DNA of 64,000 nucleotides, from positions 227,003-291,002 of the forward strand of contig NW_025064923.1 of the NCBI RefSeq assembly GCF_019112545.1, written 5' to 3'. Below the pieces are notes generated by a model. That model did not search any database. It was not told the DNA's origin and was given only the letters and a program-made list of their open reading frames with translations. Of this stretch, positions 37,890 to 49,358 are shown piece after piece. This DNA comes from Guyanagaster necrorhizus. Its lineage: Eukaryota; Basidiomycota; Agaricomycetes; Agaricales; Physalacriaceae. The first letter of the stretch is position 1; every line of letters begins with the position of its first letter. A program made the translations under genes and the position numbers.

Positions 37890-38820
37890 CTACAGCAGCA
37901 CCCCACCAATAGCCAAAGCCGCCACCAGAATGACTGAGTTGTGGCCCATCGTCGTTGCACCATTAGCAGCAGTGCTTGAACTAGCACTAGCGCTGGCGCG
38001 GGCTGTAGCGGCTGATGCACCTGCAGAAGTAGTGATAGAAGTTCCGGATCCTGACGCCGATGAGGACGAAGTTGAGTTAGAGGCTGTCGCCAATGCAGCT
38101 GCCTGTAGATACAATCAGCATGTGACTAATTTTCGCATAGCCCGACGATGATTACCTGGAACGCGGCGAAGCTCTTGTTGGCTGTTGGGTTGATAGCAAA
38201 GACCATACCCTTTGCGCAATGACTGGATTACAAGAGTTGAGTGTCCGACAAGGTGTGAGAACAATAAGCACATACCCGGTCTGTGCACAGTAGAACCACA
38301 AAGGAGCCGAGGCATTGTTGACAGTGAAAGACCATACAGGGAATGTTGTTCCATTGACTGGGACAAAACCTGAGTCAACGCCCTCCGTTGGTGTAGTCCT
38401 TTACCCTCCAGATATGAGCGATGATCCGATAAGCAGGACGAGGTAATACACACATTTTTTGACAAGGATCCGCAAAGGTTGACTGCGTCACGGTCTACGA
38501 CACAAATTAGTTGACTCACGATATAAACACAGGGCAGCCCCTTACATGGTTCTTGGCCACGCTATAGCGCCGTGTCAGTGTGACCTGATGATGTGAATAG
38601 GAAGAAAATACCGACAACTCAAACTGAATAATATCACCAGCGGCGGCGGTGACACTAGGTGGCAGGAAATAGGGTTCATCAGGAGACGGTGCAACAACAG
38701 CAAGGAAATCACCAACTTTGTGGGGTCATAGGTAAGACCGTCATTCTCACCAACCTTGACCGTAATGTTGGCGGCAGAAGCGATAGAAGCAATAGCAGCG
38801 ATCACAACGAAGAAACGCAT
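37890..38820 (-). CDS. GPI-anchored cupredoxin (plastocyanin-like) protein
   Basis: A secreted cell-surface copper protein of the fungal extracellular serine-rich type. The start MRFFVVIAAIASIASAANIT is a signal peptide. After splicing, the cupredoxin fold reads VKVGENDGLTYDPTNVTAAA, GDIIQFEFVAKNHTVTQSTF, VDSGFVPVNGTTFPVWSFTV and PLWFYCAQTGHCAKGMVFAI. The type 1 copper ligands are all in place: His (KNH), Cys (FYC), His (GHC) and Met (KGM). A Ser/Ala/Thr-rich linker and a hydrophobic end, VILVAALAIGGVLL, predict a GPI anchor. Five or so introns are needed, one of which uses the donor GTTGGT. Redox partner unknown. Confidence 0.85.
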
Positions 38821-38980
38821 TTTTTCTCGGTGGGAAACCAGGAACAGTGCGAGGCAGATAATGAAAAAGAATAGTTGGTGCTACCGGAGACAAGAAGAGC
38901 CTAGTAAAAATGGTCAGCGATGAAGAAATGAAGAGGGGATACGATGGATCCTACACTGCTCTGAAAATAAACGAAAGGGG

Positions 38981-39889
38981 GTGAAAGAGAAGATGGCGGA
39001 ACGAAGGAAAGAAAGGGTGAGGGATTTTTATGGTTTCGATCAACAACCGGATCCGATCGCCGCAAGTTGCCTTTTGATCATGATGTTTGTTGCTCAAGAT
39101 CACCTGGTGGAAGGCTATGTGCATGTATTGTTAATAACCACTGGCAGCGTCGCTTCTGTCAAAGTCCCCCTCATCGTCAAGGAACTCTTAAAGGTACTTC
39201 TAATTTCTTTCCGCGACAGCCCGGACTGCTGAATATGTCTCTCAGTATGACAAAGTGAAAGTCCAAGTTATCTCTACTGGCCCATCACTAGCGTTTTTTA
39301 AGCGGGAGGACATCGAGGACGGAGACACGAGAGTATGGACTGACAAGGATGAATGGCCGGTTTGCGTGCCGTTGAAACGTTGAAACGTATCTCTGATTGA
39401 TTGCGACAGGCCTCATTCAAAATTGGCGATCCAATTTTACACATTGAATTGAGGCGTTGGGCTGATGTAGTGCTAGTAGCGCCCTGCTCAGCCAACACGT
39501 TAGCCAAAATCGCGCACGGTTCGTGCGACAATCTTGCGGTGTGTTTGCCATGAACAGTCCCTGCTTTCACTGATAAAGGACGGCAAGACTTCGCTAATGC
39601 GAGCTCTGGCACCCACCACACCGACATACATCTTTCCTGCAATGAATACATTGATGTATGATCATCCCCTAACAGCCGAGCATCTTCGGATTGTTCGTGA
39701 TGTAGTCAAATACAATGTCGTTGGTCCGATAGGGAAGGGTCTTGCATGCGGAGACGTTGGTGGGTGGCTGATTCATGATTGTTCCGACACGCTGCTGAAT
39801 TTACTCGCGCAGGTCTAGGTGCAATGACTGAATGGCGCGATATTGTACGCATAGTAGTAGAGAAGTTCCATTTACGCCTTGGCGCGTAA
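38981..39889 (+). CDS. Phosphopantothenoylcysteine decarboxylase (HFCD flavoprotein)
   Basis: Makes 4'-phosphopantetheine from PPC in coenzyme A synthesis. The core is complete after removing short introns: YVHVLLITTGSVASVKVPLI, ELLKYDKVKVQVISTGPS, ILHIELRRWADVVLVAPCSA with the catalytic His, NTLAKIAHGSCDNLA, TPTYIFPAMNTLMYDHPLT, and GKGLACGDVGLGAMTEW with the catalytic Cys. It ends EKFHLRLGA. The start is uncertain: I give the first Met of the open frame, but the N-terminal 30 residues are not conserved-looking, and a Met near 39081 is an alternative. Unlike yeast Hal3/Vhs3 there are no long acidic arms, so this looks like a monofunctional enzyme. Confidence 0.88.
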
Positions 39890-39931
39890 TACAGTGATAA
39901 AGTAATGACTTCTAAATTAAATGACTCACAC

Positions 39932-40874
39932 TCATGCTTCCAGAATACCGGTATTCTTCCATCGCTCCCATAGCAGTCCGACCCCAACGGGCGCATTTAT
40001 ATCCCCTTTGATTTCCTTGACATCCAATAGCTCATACTTCCACCCGAATGCCAAAAAGTGTGCAAAAAGCGAGTTGAAATGGGGCTCAGAACGCAAATGC
40101 AACACTTCAGTATAATGAGCATGATAGATATGCGCGAAAACACGAAGAAGTTGACGATATATGTGTTTGACGGTCGCTGGGAAGGTGGGAAGGAACTGCT
40201 GACCTGTATCCAAGTCAACTGTCGATCAGAACACATCAGAAAAGAGCTACTCACCTGATTTGGACGGGAAAACGTTTTCGTCGTCCAGAAGCGTCTGTAT
40301 TGACGACATGACCGAATCGATGTACGTAGGTGCAGAAAGTAAAACCTGTTTCCGGTCTTGGGTCGTCCAGAGATAGTTTAGGCTTGAGCTTTATGTTAGG
40401 TATGCAATGACCCGGAGATGGAGTGCATACTTTGTACCAGCCGACATCGTAGGACAAGCCTGTTGAGTACAGCATTCTGTGATGACGCCGTAGAATTCGT
40501 TGAGATGGGTATAGAAATCGAATACTCCGAGACTAGTATCAAAATGGACACAAATACTAGAAACTAGAATCACGTACTGTTCACAGCAACCCACTCTGTT
40601 ATGTCAACGTATTTTGGTAGCATCACAATTGTCTTGAAGTTTCCCTTCACAAGCGCGGAATCCGCAAACGGACTGCATAGGTACAAAGGCTTAGAGATGG
40701 CGCCCTCTTCGTTGGATGCAGAACCGCGAGAATTTGTGCGAGAAAGGGTGCCAGAGTTGGGTGTAGGTGAACGTTTGGGTCTGCTGGGAGCTCTATTCTT
40801 ATTTCTGTCATTCTCAGCGTCAGCGGCAGCTGCGGTGGGCGGTAGGCGGAAAAAGCATACCCAAAGAACGACAT
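39932..40874 (-). CDS. MOB2-like kinase activator, copy 1
   Basis: A Mob/phocein-domain protein that binds NDR/LATS-type kinases such as Cbk1/Orb6. On the minus strand it starts MSFFG, then an intron leads to NKNRAPSRPKRSPTPNSG. The body has KPLYLCSPFADSALVKGNF, KTIVMLPKYVDITEWVAVN, FYTHLNEFYGVITECC and RQLLRVFAHIYHAHYTEVL. It ends ERWKNTGILEA. The PKYVD/EWVAVN block and the FVEAALVKG-type sequence fit MOB2 better than MOB1. The neighbouring gene at 41161-42121 is a close paralogue with the same orientation and the same position of the first intron, so this pair is a tandem duplication. Confidence 0.87.
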
Positions 40875-41160
40875 ATTTCTGAATGGGTATAGGCGCTTAT
40901 TGGGCGCTTAAAGCGATGACAAGGCAAGGAACGACGCGTAATAATCAACGACGGCTCCGACGGTAATAATGGGGCAGATGATGGTGGCTCTCGACAAAGG
41001 ATCTCATTTGTTTCCTTCCCACGACTCAAGTAAACACACTCGTTCGAAGAAAGAACGTCCGTTGTTATTACTGTTACAAAAGATACGCGAATCGATAGCA
41101 ATAAATCGTACTGTTCCCTGCGATAACCAGATCACAGGACAGATATACTTCGAAAGCATC
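40875..41160. promoter_or_regulatory. Spacer between the two MOB2-like genes
   Basis: Only 286 bases separate the stop of copy 2 from the start of copy 1; it must hold the copy 1 promoter. Confidence 0.4.
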
Positions 41161-42121
41161 TTAACCATCCAATATACCCATGTCCCTCCAGCGCTCCCAT
41201 AGGGCACCTACTCCTACGGGTGCCGAGGACGATCCCTTCAGATCTTTCATCTCCAGCAACTCGTATTCACGACCAAAAGCAAGGAAATGCGCGAACAGGC
41301 TGTTGAAGTGCGGCTCCGATCGTAAATGAAGGATTTGGTGATAATGCGCATGGTATATGTGCGCAAAGACGCGCAATAGTTGACGATAGACGTGTTTTAC
41401 GGTAGACGGAAAGCTTTGAGGAAAGTCACGCCCTGCAAGCCCGGAATAACGAAAGGGTCACCCGTGACAAGCAAGGCCACGCACCCGACTTGGTGGGAAA
41501 CACGGATTCATCGTCGAGAAGATTTTGAGCCCACGTCATGACATAGTCGATATAAGTTGGTGCCGGAAGATGTACGCTCTTGCGATCTTGGTTGATCCAC
41601 GTATAGTTCAGTCTACAGCGATATAGTCAGCTCGAAGACCAACCTGCACGATAAAAACATACACAGGCCCTGCAGACATCGTTGGACAAGTCTGCTGGGT
41701 ACAGCATTCAGTGATGACTCCGTAAAACTCATTGAGATTGGTATAAAAGTCAAAGACTGGTTGCAGTCATCAGTAGCCACTCGTCGTCGACAAGAAAAGC
41801 GACGAACTATTCACTGCCACCCATTCCATGATATCAACATATTTTGGCAACATAACAATGGTCTTGAAGTTTCCCTTTACCAAGGCCGCTTCCACGAATG
41901 GACTGCACAGATAAAGGGGTTTCGGTGTTGCCACGATGGGAGATGGAGGTGTCGAGTTCGATGTGTATTCGACAGGAGAGAACGTCGCTGAAGTTGGAGT
42001 TGGGGACCGCTTAGCACTTCGTGGTGCACGGGTCATGGAACGACTGAATCATAGTGCGAGTTAGCAAGTATTCCAGCATGCTGCAATCGTCAACACACCC
42101 GATAGAGTTGAAGAACGACAT
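41161..42121 (-). CDS. MOB2-like kinase activator, copy 2
   Basis: Paralogue of the gene at 39932-40874. It starts MSFFNSIG, and an intron leads to RSMTRAPRSAKRSPTPTSA. The Mob domain has KPLYLCSPFVEAALVKGNF, KTIVMLPKYVDIMEWVAVN, then NLNEFYGVITECC and RQLLRVFAHIYHAHYHQIL. It ends ERWRDMGILDG. Zinc-ligand positions (ECC, and the two His in HIYHAHY) match copy 1. Differences cluster in the Ser/Pro-rich N-terminus, which in Mob proteins is the regulatory part. Both copies look intact. Confidence 0.87.
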
Positions 42122-43261
42122 AGTACTGAGCTACGCCAGCGTGGGGTATCAAAGAAGCGAGAAATAGAGGTACTCGACGCCTTGAATGTCCGGGAAACAG
42201 TCGTCGCAGGGTAACACTTGGCACGGTCAGTACGCTGTCGACATGAACAGGTGATGGCGTGAGAATTGGACTTGGCCAAGGGAATGTTCATCTTGACCGG
42301 CCCGGTCCCGCGGATCCATCAATACTTTTCGCTATTGTTCCACCAACCTTGTTATAACCAAAGCAGGTTCTGTGTCCGCCTTAGTACAGTCTATCACGAT
42401 CCACGAGAATGTGGCATTCCCAAAGCCTTTTCTGCTGCCGAATTCAAGTTCTTCGAGTCAGTTCCCTACTGTGGCCCTCTGTCGTATTCTCCCCTCTTGT
42501 CTCGCTAGAGTCTGCGGAGAAACATAATACTACATCGCAGCACCGGTAATAGTTTTGCTTCATCGTTTTCCATACCCCTAGGCGTCCTTGGCATCCTCGA
42601 CTGCGGAAAATTCATCCATGCAGTAAGCTTGTCTATTAAATTTATTGTCAACTGGCTATCTGCACGCTCGAATAGGCCGAGTGCCCTGTCTTTTGAAGAC
42701 GGGTAACCCCAATTTCAACCCTCATATCCAAATTATGTTGAGGATGAAGTCCGCCGGGCAGTTCGAACCTGAAAACCTTATCCGATCTCTCACCTTTCCA
42801 GCGGTTGTCGCAACTCCGGGAAAAATCCCTTCGATTGCTTGTCTTATTATTGGTTCCTATCTCCCTGGTCCTTGCCGTTACTATTTAACGTCGTAGACTG
42901 CTTCAGCTTTAGCATCGAAGTTGGGAGTACGCGAGGTTGAACGTGGGTATTGAAACGGCATGGTGAAGCGGATATAGTGGAAGGCCGTCGGACAACTTGA
43001 ATGCAAAATCAAGTGCTCGGCCTATTTCAAGTGGTCTGATATCTTGTCATACCTATATCGTTCAATGGCCATAATCCCTCATTTGCTCGCGATCAGGATC
43101 AAAACATGGTACTATATCCTCCGGCCGTGCGCGAAATTCGCCATTCCTGGATCTATACGGAGTGACGGCACGATGTCTGTTATGGCGATGCACCCGGCGC
43201 TTGCGCTATAAATTCTTGCAACATCAATATCAATATCTTTCCCAGCTTACCTGGTTGAGCA
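42122..43261. other. Divergent gap, MOB2 copy 2 and HAK transporter
   Basis: 1.1 kb with two plus-strand frames of about 80 codons that I do not recognise. It carries both promoters. Confidence 0.35.
43207..43213 (+). promoter_or_regulatory. TATA element of the HAK transporter gene
   Basis: TATAAAT about 50 bases before the start codon at 43262. Confidence 0.45.
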
Positions 43262-46200
43262 ATGGTCATGCCTTCAGCGCTTGAAACGGGACTGCGTCAG
43301 AAGCGAACGGCTGTACATTTGAAAGGATTTGCTCTTCTTCAACTGAGCTTCCAGACGTTGGGTGCGCATCTATATACGGCTCAAGAATCATGTCGCATGT
43401 TGATACGAAACGTTTGATCCAGGGATTATTTACTCAGATATAGGTTAAGCTACTTGTCTTCTTTCCGTGCCGTGTACCGAACACCATGCTCACAATTCGC
43501 TGTAGGCACGTCACCCTTGTACGTTCTCAATGGCATTTGGCCTTCGACTGGCGAGGTACCATCGAAAGAGGACATCATTGGTGGAATCAGTGCTATCATA
43601 TGGTCGATAACTATCCTCCCATTGGTCAAATATGTCTTCACTTCACTTAGATTCGCTACGCAAGAAGGTCCGTACTCAATAATCGGTGCATCATAACTTT
43701 CCTGTGCTAATCATAGCGACAGGGGAAGGAGGTTCGTTTGCTCTCTACCAAGGCCTCTACCCTCCAAAGGAGAAAGACTACGATGCCGACCGCACGCTTA
43801 CGGGTGATTATGGGAGAGAACTTATGCGGATGTCACCCAGTCCTGTAAAAGCAACAATGAAGGAGAAACTACGATGGCCTCTACTTCTTTGGGTATGTTC
43901 TCATTGCGTTTTTGTTGGTTTACCTCTCACTTCCTGAAAGTGTCTCTTTGGAACTGCGTACGTTCTGAGACAGTTCTGTTGTTCTTAAGCTTATTCTTCT
44001 GATAGATTGACTATGGCAGACGGCATGTTTACGCCTGCGGTGTCAGTCACTAGTGCTGTCGGAGGTATCGCGGTAGCCAAATCCTCTGTCACCAACAATA
44101 TCATTCCTATAGCAATAGTGAGTGTTATTTCCTCTCGCGTCGCTTTGTTGTGTTCATCAGTTATAGGCTTTCCTGCTCGCACTCTTCTTTGTACAGCAAT
44201 TCGGGACAGCAAGATTGGCAGTGACATTCGGTCCCAGTGAGTTTCAGTCCGTTGGCTGTTTTGCGTGGACATATTTATGTTGATTTAAACCTTAGTATCA
44301 TGCATCTGGTTTCTTCTACTAGCGGGGACCGGAATATATAACATCACCCTGTATCCGGGTATTCTCAGGGCATTTGACCCTTCTCGCGGTGTCCTTTGTA
44401 GGTGTCCCTAAACTCATGTCGTGTCATTGGATTGATCATGGTCTCAGTGTTTGTACGCACGAAAAACTACGATATTCTTGCCGGTGTGCTTCTAGCCATC
44501 ACGGGTTGTGAGGCTATTTTCGCAAAGTAAGAGAAGGCCCTTCCCGCTGATGATCAGACCCGCTGATGAGCTTCAGTGTCGGGCAGTTCAACGCATTGTC
44601 TATTCAGGTTCAGATCTAGCATCCATTGACGAGTGTATCCTGACAGGTTGTCTCTCAGATTTCGTTTGCTTGCTTCGTATACCCAGCTCTTCTTTTGGCT
44701 TATCTGGGTCAGGGAGCAGCACTTATCACCGACGGCGAACAAGTCATACAAAATGTTTTCTACCGAAGCATCCCAGGCGGACTGAATGGCCCTCTTTTTT
44801 GGTCAGTTCGCAGCTGTCAGCGAAATTTATCTTATCATCTAAGACAACCCTGCAGGATCATGTTTACCTTTGCCATTCTGGCCACGGTATGCCCATATTA
44901 TACCATCAAATATACTTCTCACTCACGCTGGCATATTAGATAATTGCATCTCAAGCGATGATCACTGCTACGTTCAGTCTCTTACAACAGATCATCAGCA
45001 TGAAGAGTTTTCCTCCCCTCCGTCTGGTGTATACATCCGAAACTATCCAAGGACGGGTCTACATCCCAGCCATCAATTGGACCCTCATGATTGGAACTAT
45101 CATCCTGGTGGCCACATTCTCTGACCTTGCGAAATTGACAAATGCGTACGGTTTTGCCGTGGCAACTGTGATGTTTTCCACCACCATTTTACTCTCGTTT
45201 CAAATTCATTACGTGAAGAAATTACCAGTCGTCATTGCTCTGCTGTACTTCGTCTTTTTTGGCTTCTTCGATGGGCTCTTTTGGGGCGCTTCGCTCAAGA
45301 AAATTCCCCATGGGGCTTGGGTACCGTTGACAATAGGGATATGCATGTGAGTTAGCCTACGTTCATGCGGGGTTTTCAAATTCTTACTGGCATCCTTTCT
45401 TTCAGAGCCATATTGATGTGGTTATGGACATGGGGGAAGGTTCATATTAACTATTGCAAAGATTTAACATATACTGACTACGTATCGAAGGGACTGGAGG
45501 ACGCATTCGACGGTCAAAATCGACAGAACCTGAAAGATTTTATCCACAAGGACGAGAAATCTCAAGTTACTTTCCATTTGGACGGTGACGCCAAAAATGA
45601 CGCCGCTGAAGACGAGGATGACGGCGAGGATGACGGCGACACCATAACAAGGTACTATTGCGTTTCGCATCCGTCCGAGACGACCAGCAGCGCTGTGGAC
45701 ATAGAACAACGAGAGCTTGTTCGCATACCGACATGCGCTGTGTTTCATAAGATTGCGGAGGGGCAAGGTGTTCCGCACACTTTCATCGGTAAATCGTTTG
45801 CTGGCATGGTCTTAATATCATCATCTTGGGCTCATCTCTCCAAAACACAGGGCTTATAAGACAATGGCCTGGCCTTCCTGAAGTCCTCGTATGTGTTTTC
45901 AGTTACGGTGAGATTCAATAAACTTATAGAAAGAAGATCTTTCTCTCCGTCTCCGTATTACCGGTTCCCAGAGTTCCCGTGGGGGAGAGATATATTATAT
46001 CCCGGGTTCGTTCAATTGAAGGCAAGCATCAGATCACCACGTGTTTTCCAATACTTACTCTTTTGTAGGCTTCTATGGTGCGACATATTATATTGGGTAT
46101 AGGGATAACTTCGACGTGAAGGTGAACTTCCAGAATTTGCGTCACCTAATTGTGCACTGACGGCTATGCATAGATTGATGATTTACTTGAAAGGATATGT

Positions 46201-46626
46201 GCTTTGGAGGCCCATGCAGATCCTCAGAACTGCGGTCGTATAATTAAACGCATCAAAGAGGTGGCGGGGAACACTACCCATATGTTCGTAAAATTTATAT
46301 CATCTCTGTTCGTCCTGCTCATCTGTGGTAAATAGAGTGCCACATTACTACGTTGTCAGTCGACATGTGGACGTCGGGAAATTCTCTGTCATCGTCAATT
46401 TCCTAAGAAGATATCTGATTGAGGAGATTTACCGTCGTTTAGGTGCGGAATCATAGTACATCTATCATGATTCGTTCTGACTCAGTGCCATTATAGCTAC
46501 CATGTTCCCAGAAACAGCTAATTGGCTTACCTCTGCAGACGAGTAAGCAATTGTCCTGCTGTACATGTCGCTGGATGTTCAATATTCTACAGGATTATTC
46601 ATGTCGGCATCAATGCACCGATTTGA
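43262..46626 (+). CDS. HAK/KUP high-affinity potassium transporter
   Basis: A plasma-membrane K+ symporter of the KUP/HAK/KT family. The start MVMPSALETGLRQKRTAVHL leads into FALLQLSFQTLGIIYSDIG and TSPLYVLNGIWPS, the family hallmark, once two small introns are removed. Next come EGGSFALYQGLYPPK, TMADGMFTPAVSVTSAV and IWFLLLAGTGIYNITLYPG. Then CEAIFANVGQFNALSIQ, followed by VSQISFACFVYPALLLAYLG and GAALITDGEQVIQNVFYRSI. The cytosolic C-terminus has FHKIAEGQGVPHTF, and the last exons read HYYVVSRHVDVGKFSV and IIHVGINAPI. Frames can be joined throughout with normal GT-AG introns, so the gene looks intact. HAK transporters are patchily present in fungi. Confidence 0.9.
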
Positions 46627-47184
46627 ACTTCGAATAAGATGGTAGAAATATGCGTGAACGAAGTTAGAACTTGGCCTTATCGATATTTGGGGTAAATGTA
46701 TCATGATGCAGTTGTTGACACGGTGTCATAGAGAATGGTGGACTTGAAGGGAGAATTCGAAGAAGATAGAGAGACAAGTGGAGCTACATCTCCGTCTATG
46801 TATCACCCTCACCTATAATAAACGTCTGACCTTCTGAGCATCCGGAAGGCGTACATTATTTTAAGCGTTAGGAACTGGCTTCCGCTTTGAGGCGTTTGAG
46901 AAGGAGCTGGGCAAAATAACTCACCTGAAAATGGCTCTAGTGAGATGCGGGTGTTGACAAGTATATAGAAGGTACGTCCCGATAGACTTAGAAATCTAAA
47001 ACTTAGTAATGCGCCAGTCAAGTGTCCACAAGTAACGTTATCCAAGTAAAGCTGTGCTTCTCAAGTCGTGTATACGATGCCATAAGGATGGCCTTGATCA
47101 CAAGAAAGTCTTGTCTTTCGGAGGGAGAATCGTGACCGAGTCCATGTATATAACATTGCTACACTGCACATCGCGTGAGAACTT

Positions 47185-47200
47185 GATCCGCTTCCGGATC
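47185..47200. promoter_or_regulatory. Perfect inverted repeat upstream of ERG6
   Basis: GATCCG-CTTC-CGGATC: six-base arms around a four-base spacer, about 140 bases before the start. It could be a site for a dimeric CGG-binding Zn2Cys6 factor; no direct evidence. Confidence 0.3.
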
Positions 47201-47248
47201 GTTTTTGGCACCAAAAAAAATTCAATGATCAGACCATTTGGCGATACA

Positions 47249-47257
47249 TATATAAAA
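47249..47257 (+). promoter_or_regulatory. TATA element and pyrimidine-rich leader of ERG6
   Basis: TATATAAAA, about 85-92 bases upstream of ATG 47341, followed by a strongly CT-rich stretch (47258-47335) typical of highly expressed fungal genes. Confidence 0.6.
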
Positions 47258-47340
47258 CCTCCTTTCCTCGCTTCTAAACTTGTTATCTCCTCCCAATCTC
47301 TTTTCCTTCAACGTCTCCTTTTTCCATATTTTCAATAAAT

Positions 47341-48593
47341 ATGGCTGCCCCCGCTCCCGATGCAGAAGGTCGTATTGGTGCTCGTATCGAAAACTACACC
47401 AAATTCTGGTCAAAGGACTTGTCTCAGGAGAAGGAAGCGCACACGGACATCAGGGTTGATGGATACACAGATGTTGTGAATGGTGTGCAATTCACCTTTT
47501 CTGTATCAACCCATCCATTCTAATAGGCAATAGGGTACTATGACGCCGTCACTCAGATTTATGAGTATGCGTGGTCCCAGTCGTTCCACTTTTCAAGGTT
47601 TTACAAGGGCGAGAGTTTCGCAGCTTCGCTTGCGCGTCATGAGCATTACCTTGCCGCCCAGATGAATTTGAAGCCAGGCATGCGCGTCCTTGACGTTGGA
47701 TGTGGTGTCGGTGGACCCGCTCGTGAAATTGCCCGTTTCTCCGATGTTAACATCGTCGGTCTCAACAATAACGACTATCAAATTTCCAAGGCGCGTAAGC
47801 ACACTAAAAACGCCGGCCTAGAAGACCAGATTACCTTTGTCAAGGGAGATTTCATGAAGCTAACAGAACAATTTGGGGAGAATTCATTCGATGCTGGTGA
47901 TTTCTGATTTGCTTCTGTCGCATTGTGCAGGTATCTGACACGTTTTTAGTCTATGCTATTGAGGCGACAGTGCACGCACCTACATGGGAGGGTGTGTACG
48001 GCGAGATAATGAAAGTTTTAAAGCCTGGAGGAATTGTACGTTCTCTTTTTGCCTTGCTACGTTGGTTACGACTAAGATTTCCTCCTACAGTTCGGTGTTT
48101 ACGAATGGTGCATGACCGATGCCTGGGACCCTTCGATAGCCTCCCACAAGGAGCTGGCGCACGGCATCGAGATCGGTAATGGCATTCCTGAGATGCGACC
48201 CCTTCGTCTTGCACGCCAAGCTATGAAGACCGTTGGATTTGAGATTCTCCACGAAGAGGACCTCGCTGAGCGTCCTGATTCAGTTACGTGGTATTATCCT
48301 CTGGAGGGTGATTTCCGGAAAGCACAAACATTTTGGGATTTGATACTTGTGTGGAGAACGAGCACTAGCGGCAAGTTCGTCAGCCATAATGGTCTGCGCT
48401 TGTTGGAGTTCCTCCGTATCATTCCTAAAGGTACATGGGAGGTGTGCGAGGAGCTTAAGGTGGCTGGTGACTCCTTAGTCAAAGGTGGACAGACGAAGGT
48501 AGTGTTGCATCTTCGAATTCGTGGTGCATTCTAATATTGATTCCACAGCTCTTCACACCGATGTACCTCGCCATCTGCAGAAAACCCAATTAG
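47341..48593 (+). CDS. ERG6: Sterol 24-C-methyltransferase
   Basis: Adds a methyl group from S-adenosylmethionine to C24 of zymosterol or lanosterol-type sterols in ergosterol synthesis. Start [20 protein letters not shown]. Domains: substrate block [23 protein letters not shown]-binding motif [19 protein letters not shown], then [17 protein letters not shown], and motif II region [20 protein letters not shown]. Motif III is [18 protein letters not shown], and the sterol methyltransferase C-terminal domain starts near [16 protein letters not shown] last intron gives the end [16 protein letters not shown]; ignoring it would replace the tail. Four introns. The gene has a TATA and CT-rich leader. 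Confidence 0.95.
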
Positions 48594-49358
48594 GTGTTTT
48601 GTTCCTCGCGCTATCTCAAAGGAATCTTTGATTATCATGTTATACCACCACTTAATAGAGCAGCACACTTGTTCGGACATATTTGTGGTTGACGTATGAC
48701 AAATAAAGTACAGTTGACTTCCACTCTGCTCGCAAGATTCAGCTGACAGACGACATCGGGGAAATTGGGTTCGAGCTTGTCAGTGGAGTAGGACCTCCAA
48801 GCTCCACCGAAATACTCGTCTTTACATTGCCGGAGAGTTCAGATGATCCGTCCCACTCAACGACTAAAGGAATTTCGGTTTACCCCAGGTGCTTTCCGGT
48901 CTCTCGTATACGATGGTTCCCGGGTACCATCAACCATATGCTAGTGGCGCTTTGTTATTGAGAGAGAACTCGACGTTCTTTTGGACGAGGTAAAACCTGC
49001 TGAACTAGGCTCAGGCGGTGATTATATTCCAGCGTTTTAGATGAACGTCATCTAGACTCTGAGCTCTTACATTCTGAGTATGTGTCTCTGTTCATTTTCA
49101 AACTTCAGGCGATCGAGTGGGGATAAATATTCAGTAAACTCGGGTTTTGCAGACCGTATACTTGCGGTAGGCTACTGTCGGAGACACGGGGCCGTGTTTG
49201 AAGTTATGCGTCTGCTTAGACTGACTATCTTCACATGGACAGGACGGCCAATTTCTTCCGGGATGTGAATAACTGCAGCTTTATGGGCTCCTGGATTTCG
49301 CTTGCGACATGCTATAAAAGCTGGAAAAATAGTGTTAATAAACCACCAGTGTATTACG
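48594..49358. repeat. Intergenic with promoter copy 1 of the cerato-platanin duplication
   Basis: The part from about 48905 resembles the upstream region of the second cerato-platanin gene (from about 50630). Shared stretches include GGTTCCCGGGTACCATC-like sequence, GTGATTATATTCCAG versus CTGATTATATTGCAG, TCGGAGACACG, and TTCACATGGAC. No gene is seen here. Confidence 0.6.
49313..49320 (+). promoter_or_regulatory. TATA element of cerato-platanin copy 1
   Basis: TATAAAAG, about 40 bases before ATG 49359. The matching place upstream of copy 2 reads CAATAAAAAC and has lost the TATA. Confidence 0.5.

Larger units (their letters stand above)
46627..47340. other. Intergenic, HAK to ERG6, with ERG6 promoter
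   Basis: About 710 bases. It holds a TATA element, a CT-rich leader and a 16-base inverted repeat, listed separately. No gene is supported. Confidence 0.45.

Noticed and set aside
47071..47077. TATACGA, reverse of the Upc2 sterol element TCGTATA, upstream of ERG6
   Set aside because: Upc2-type control is known from ascomycete yeasts; basidiomycetes use SREBP. A single 7-mer is weak evidence.
47210..47220. A-run as a second retroposition scar
   Set aside because: No flanking direct repeat could be found, and the run is short.
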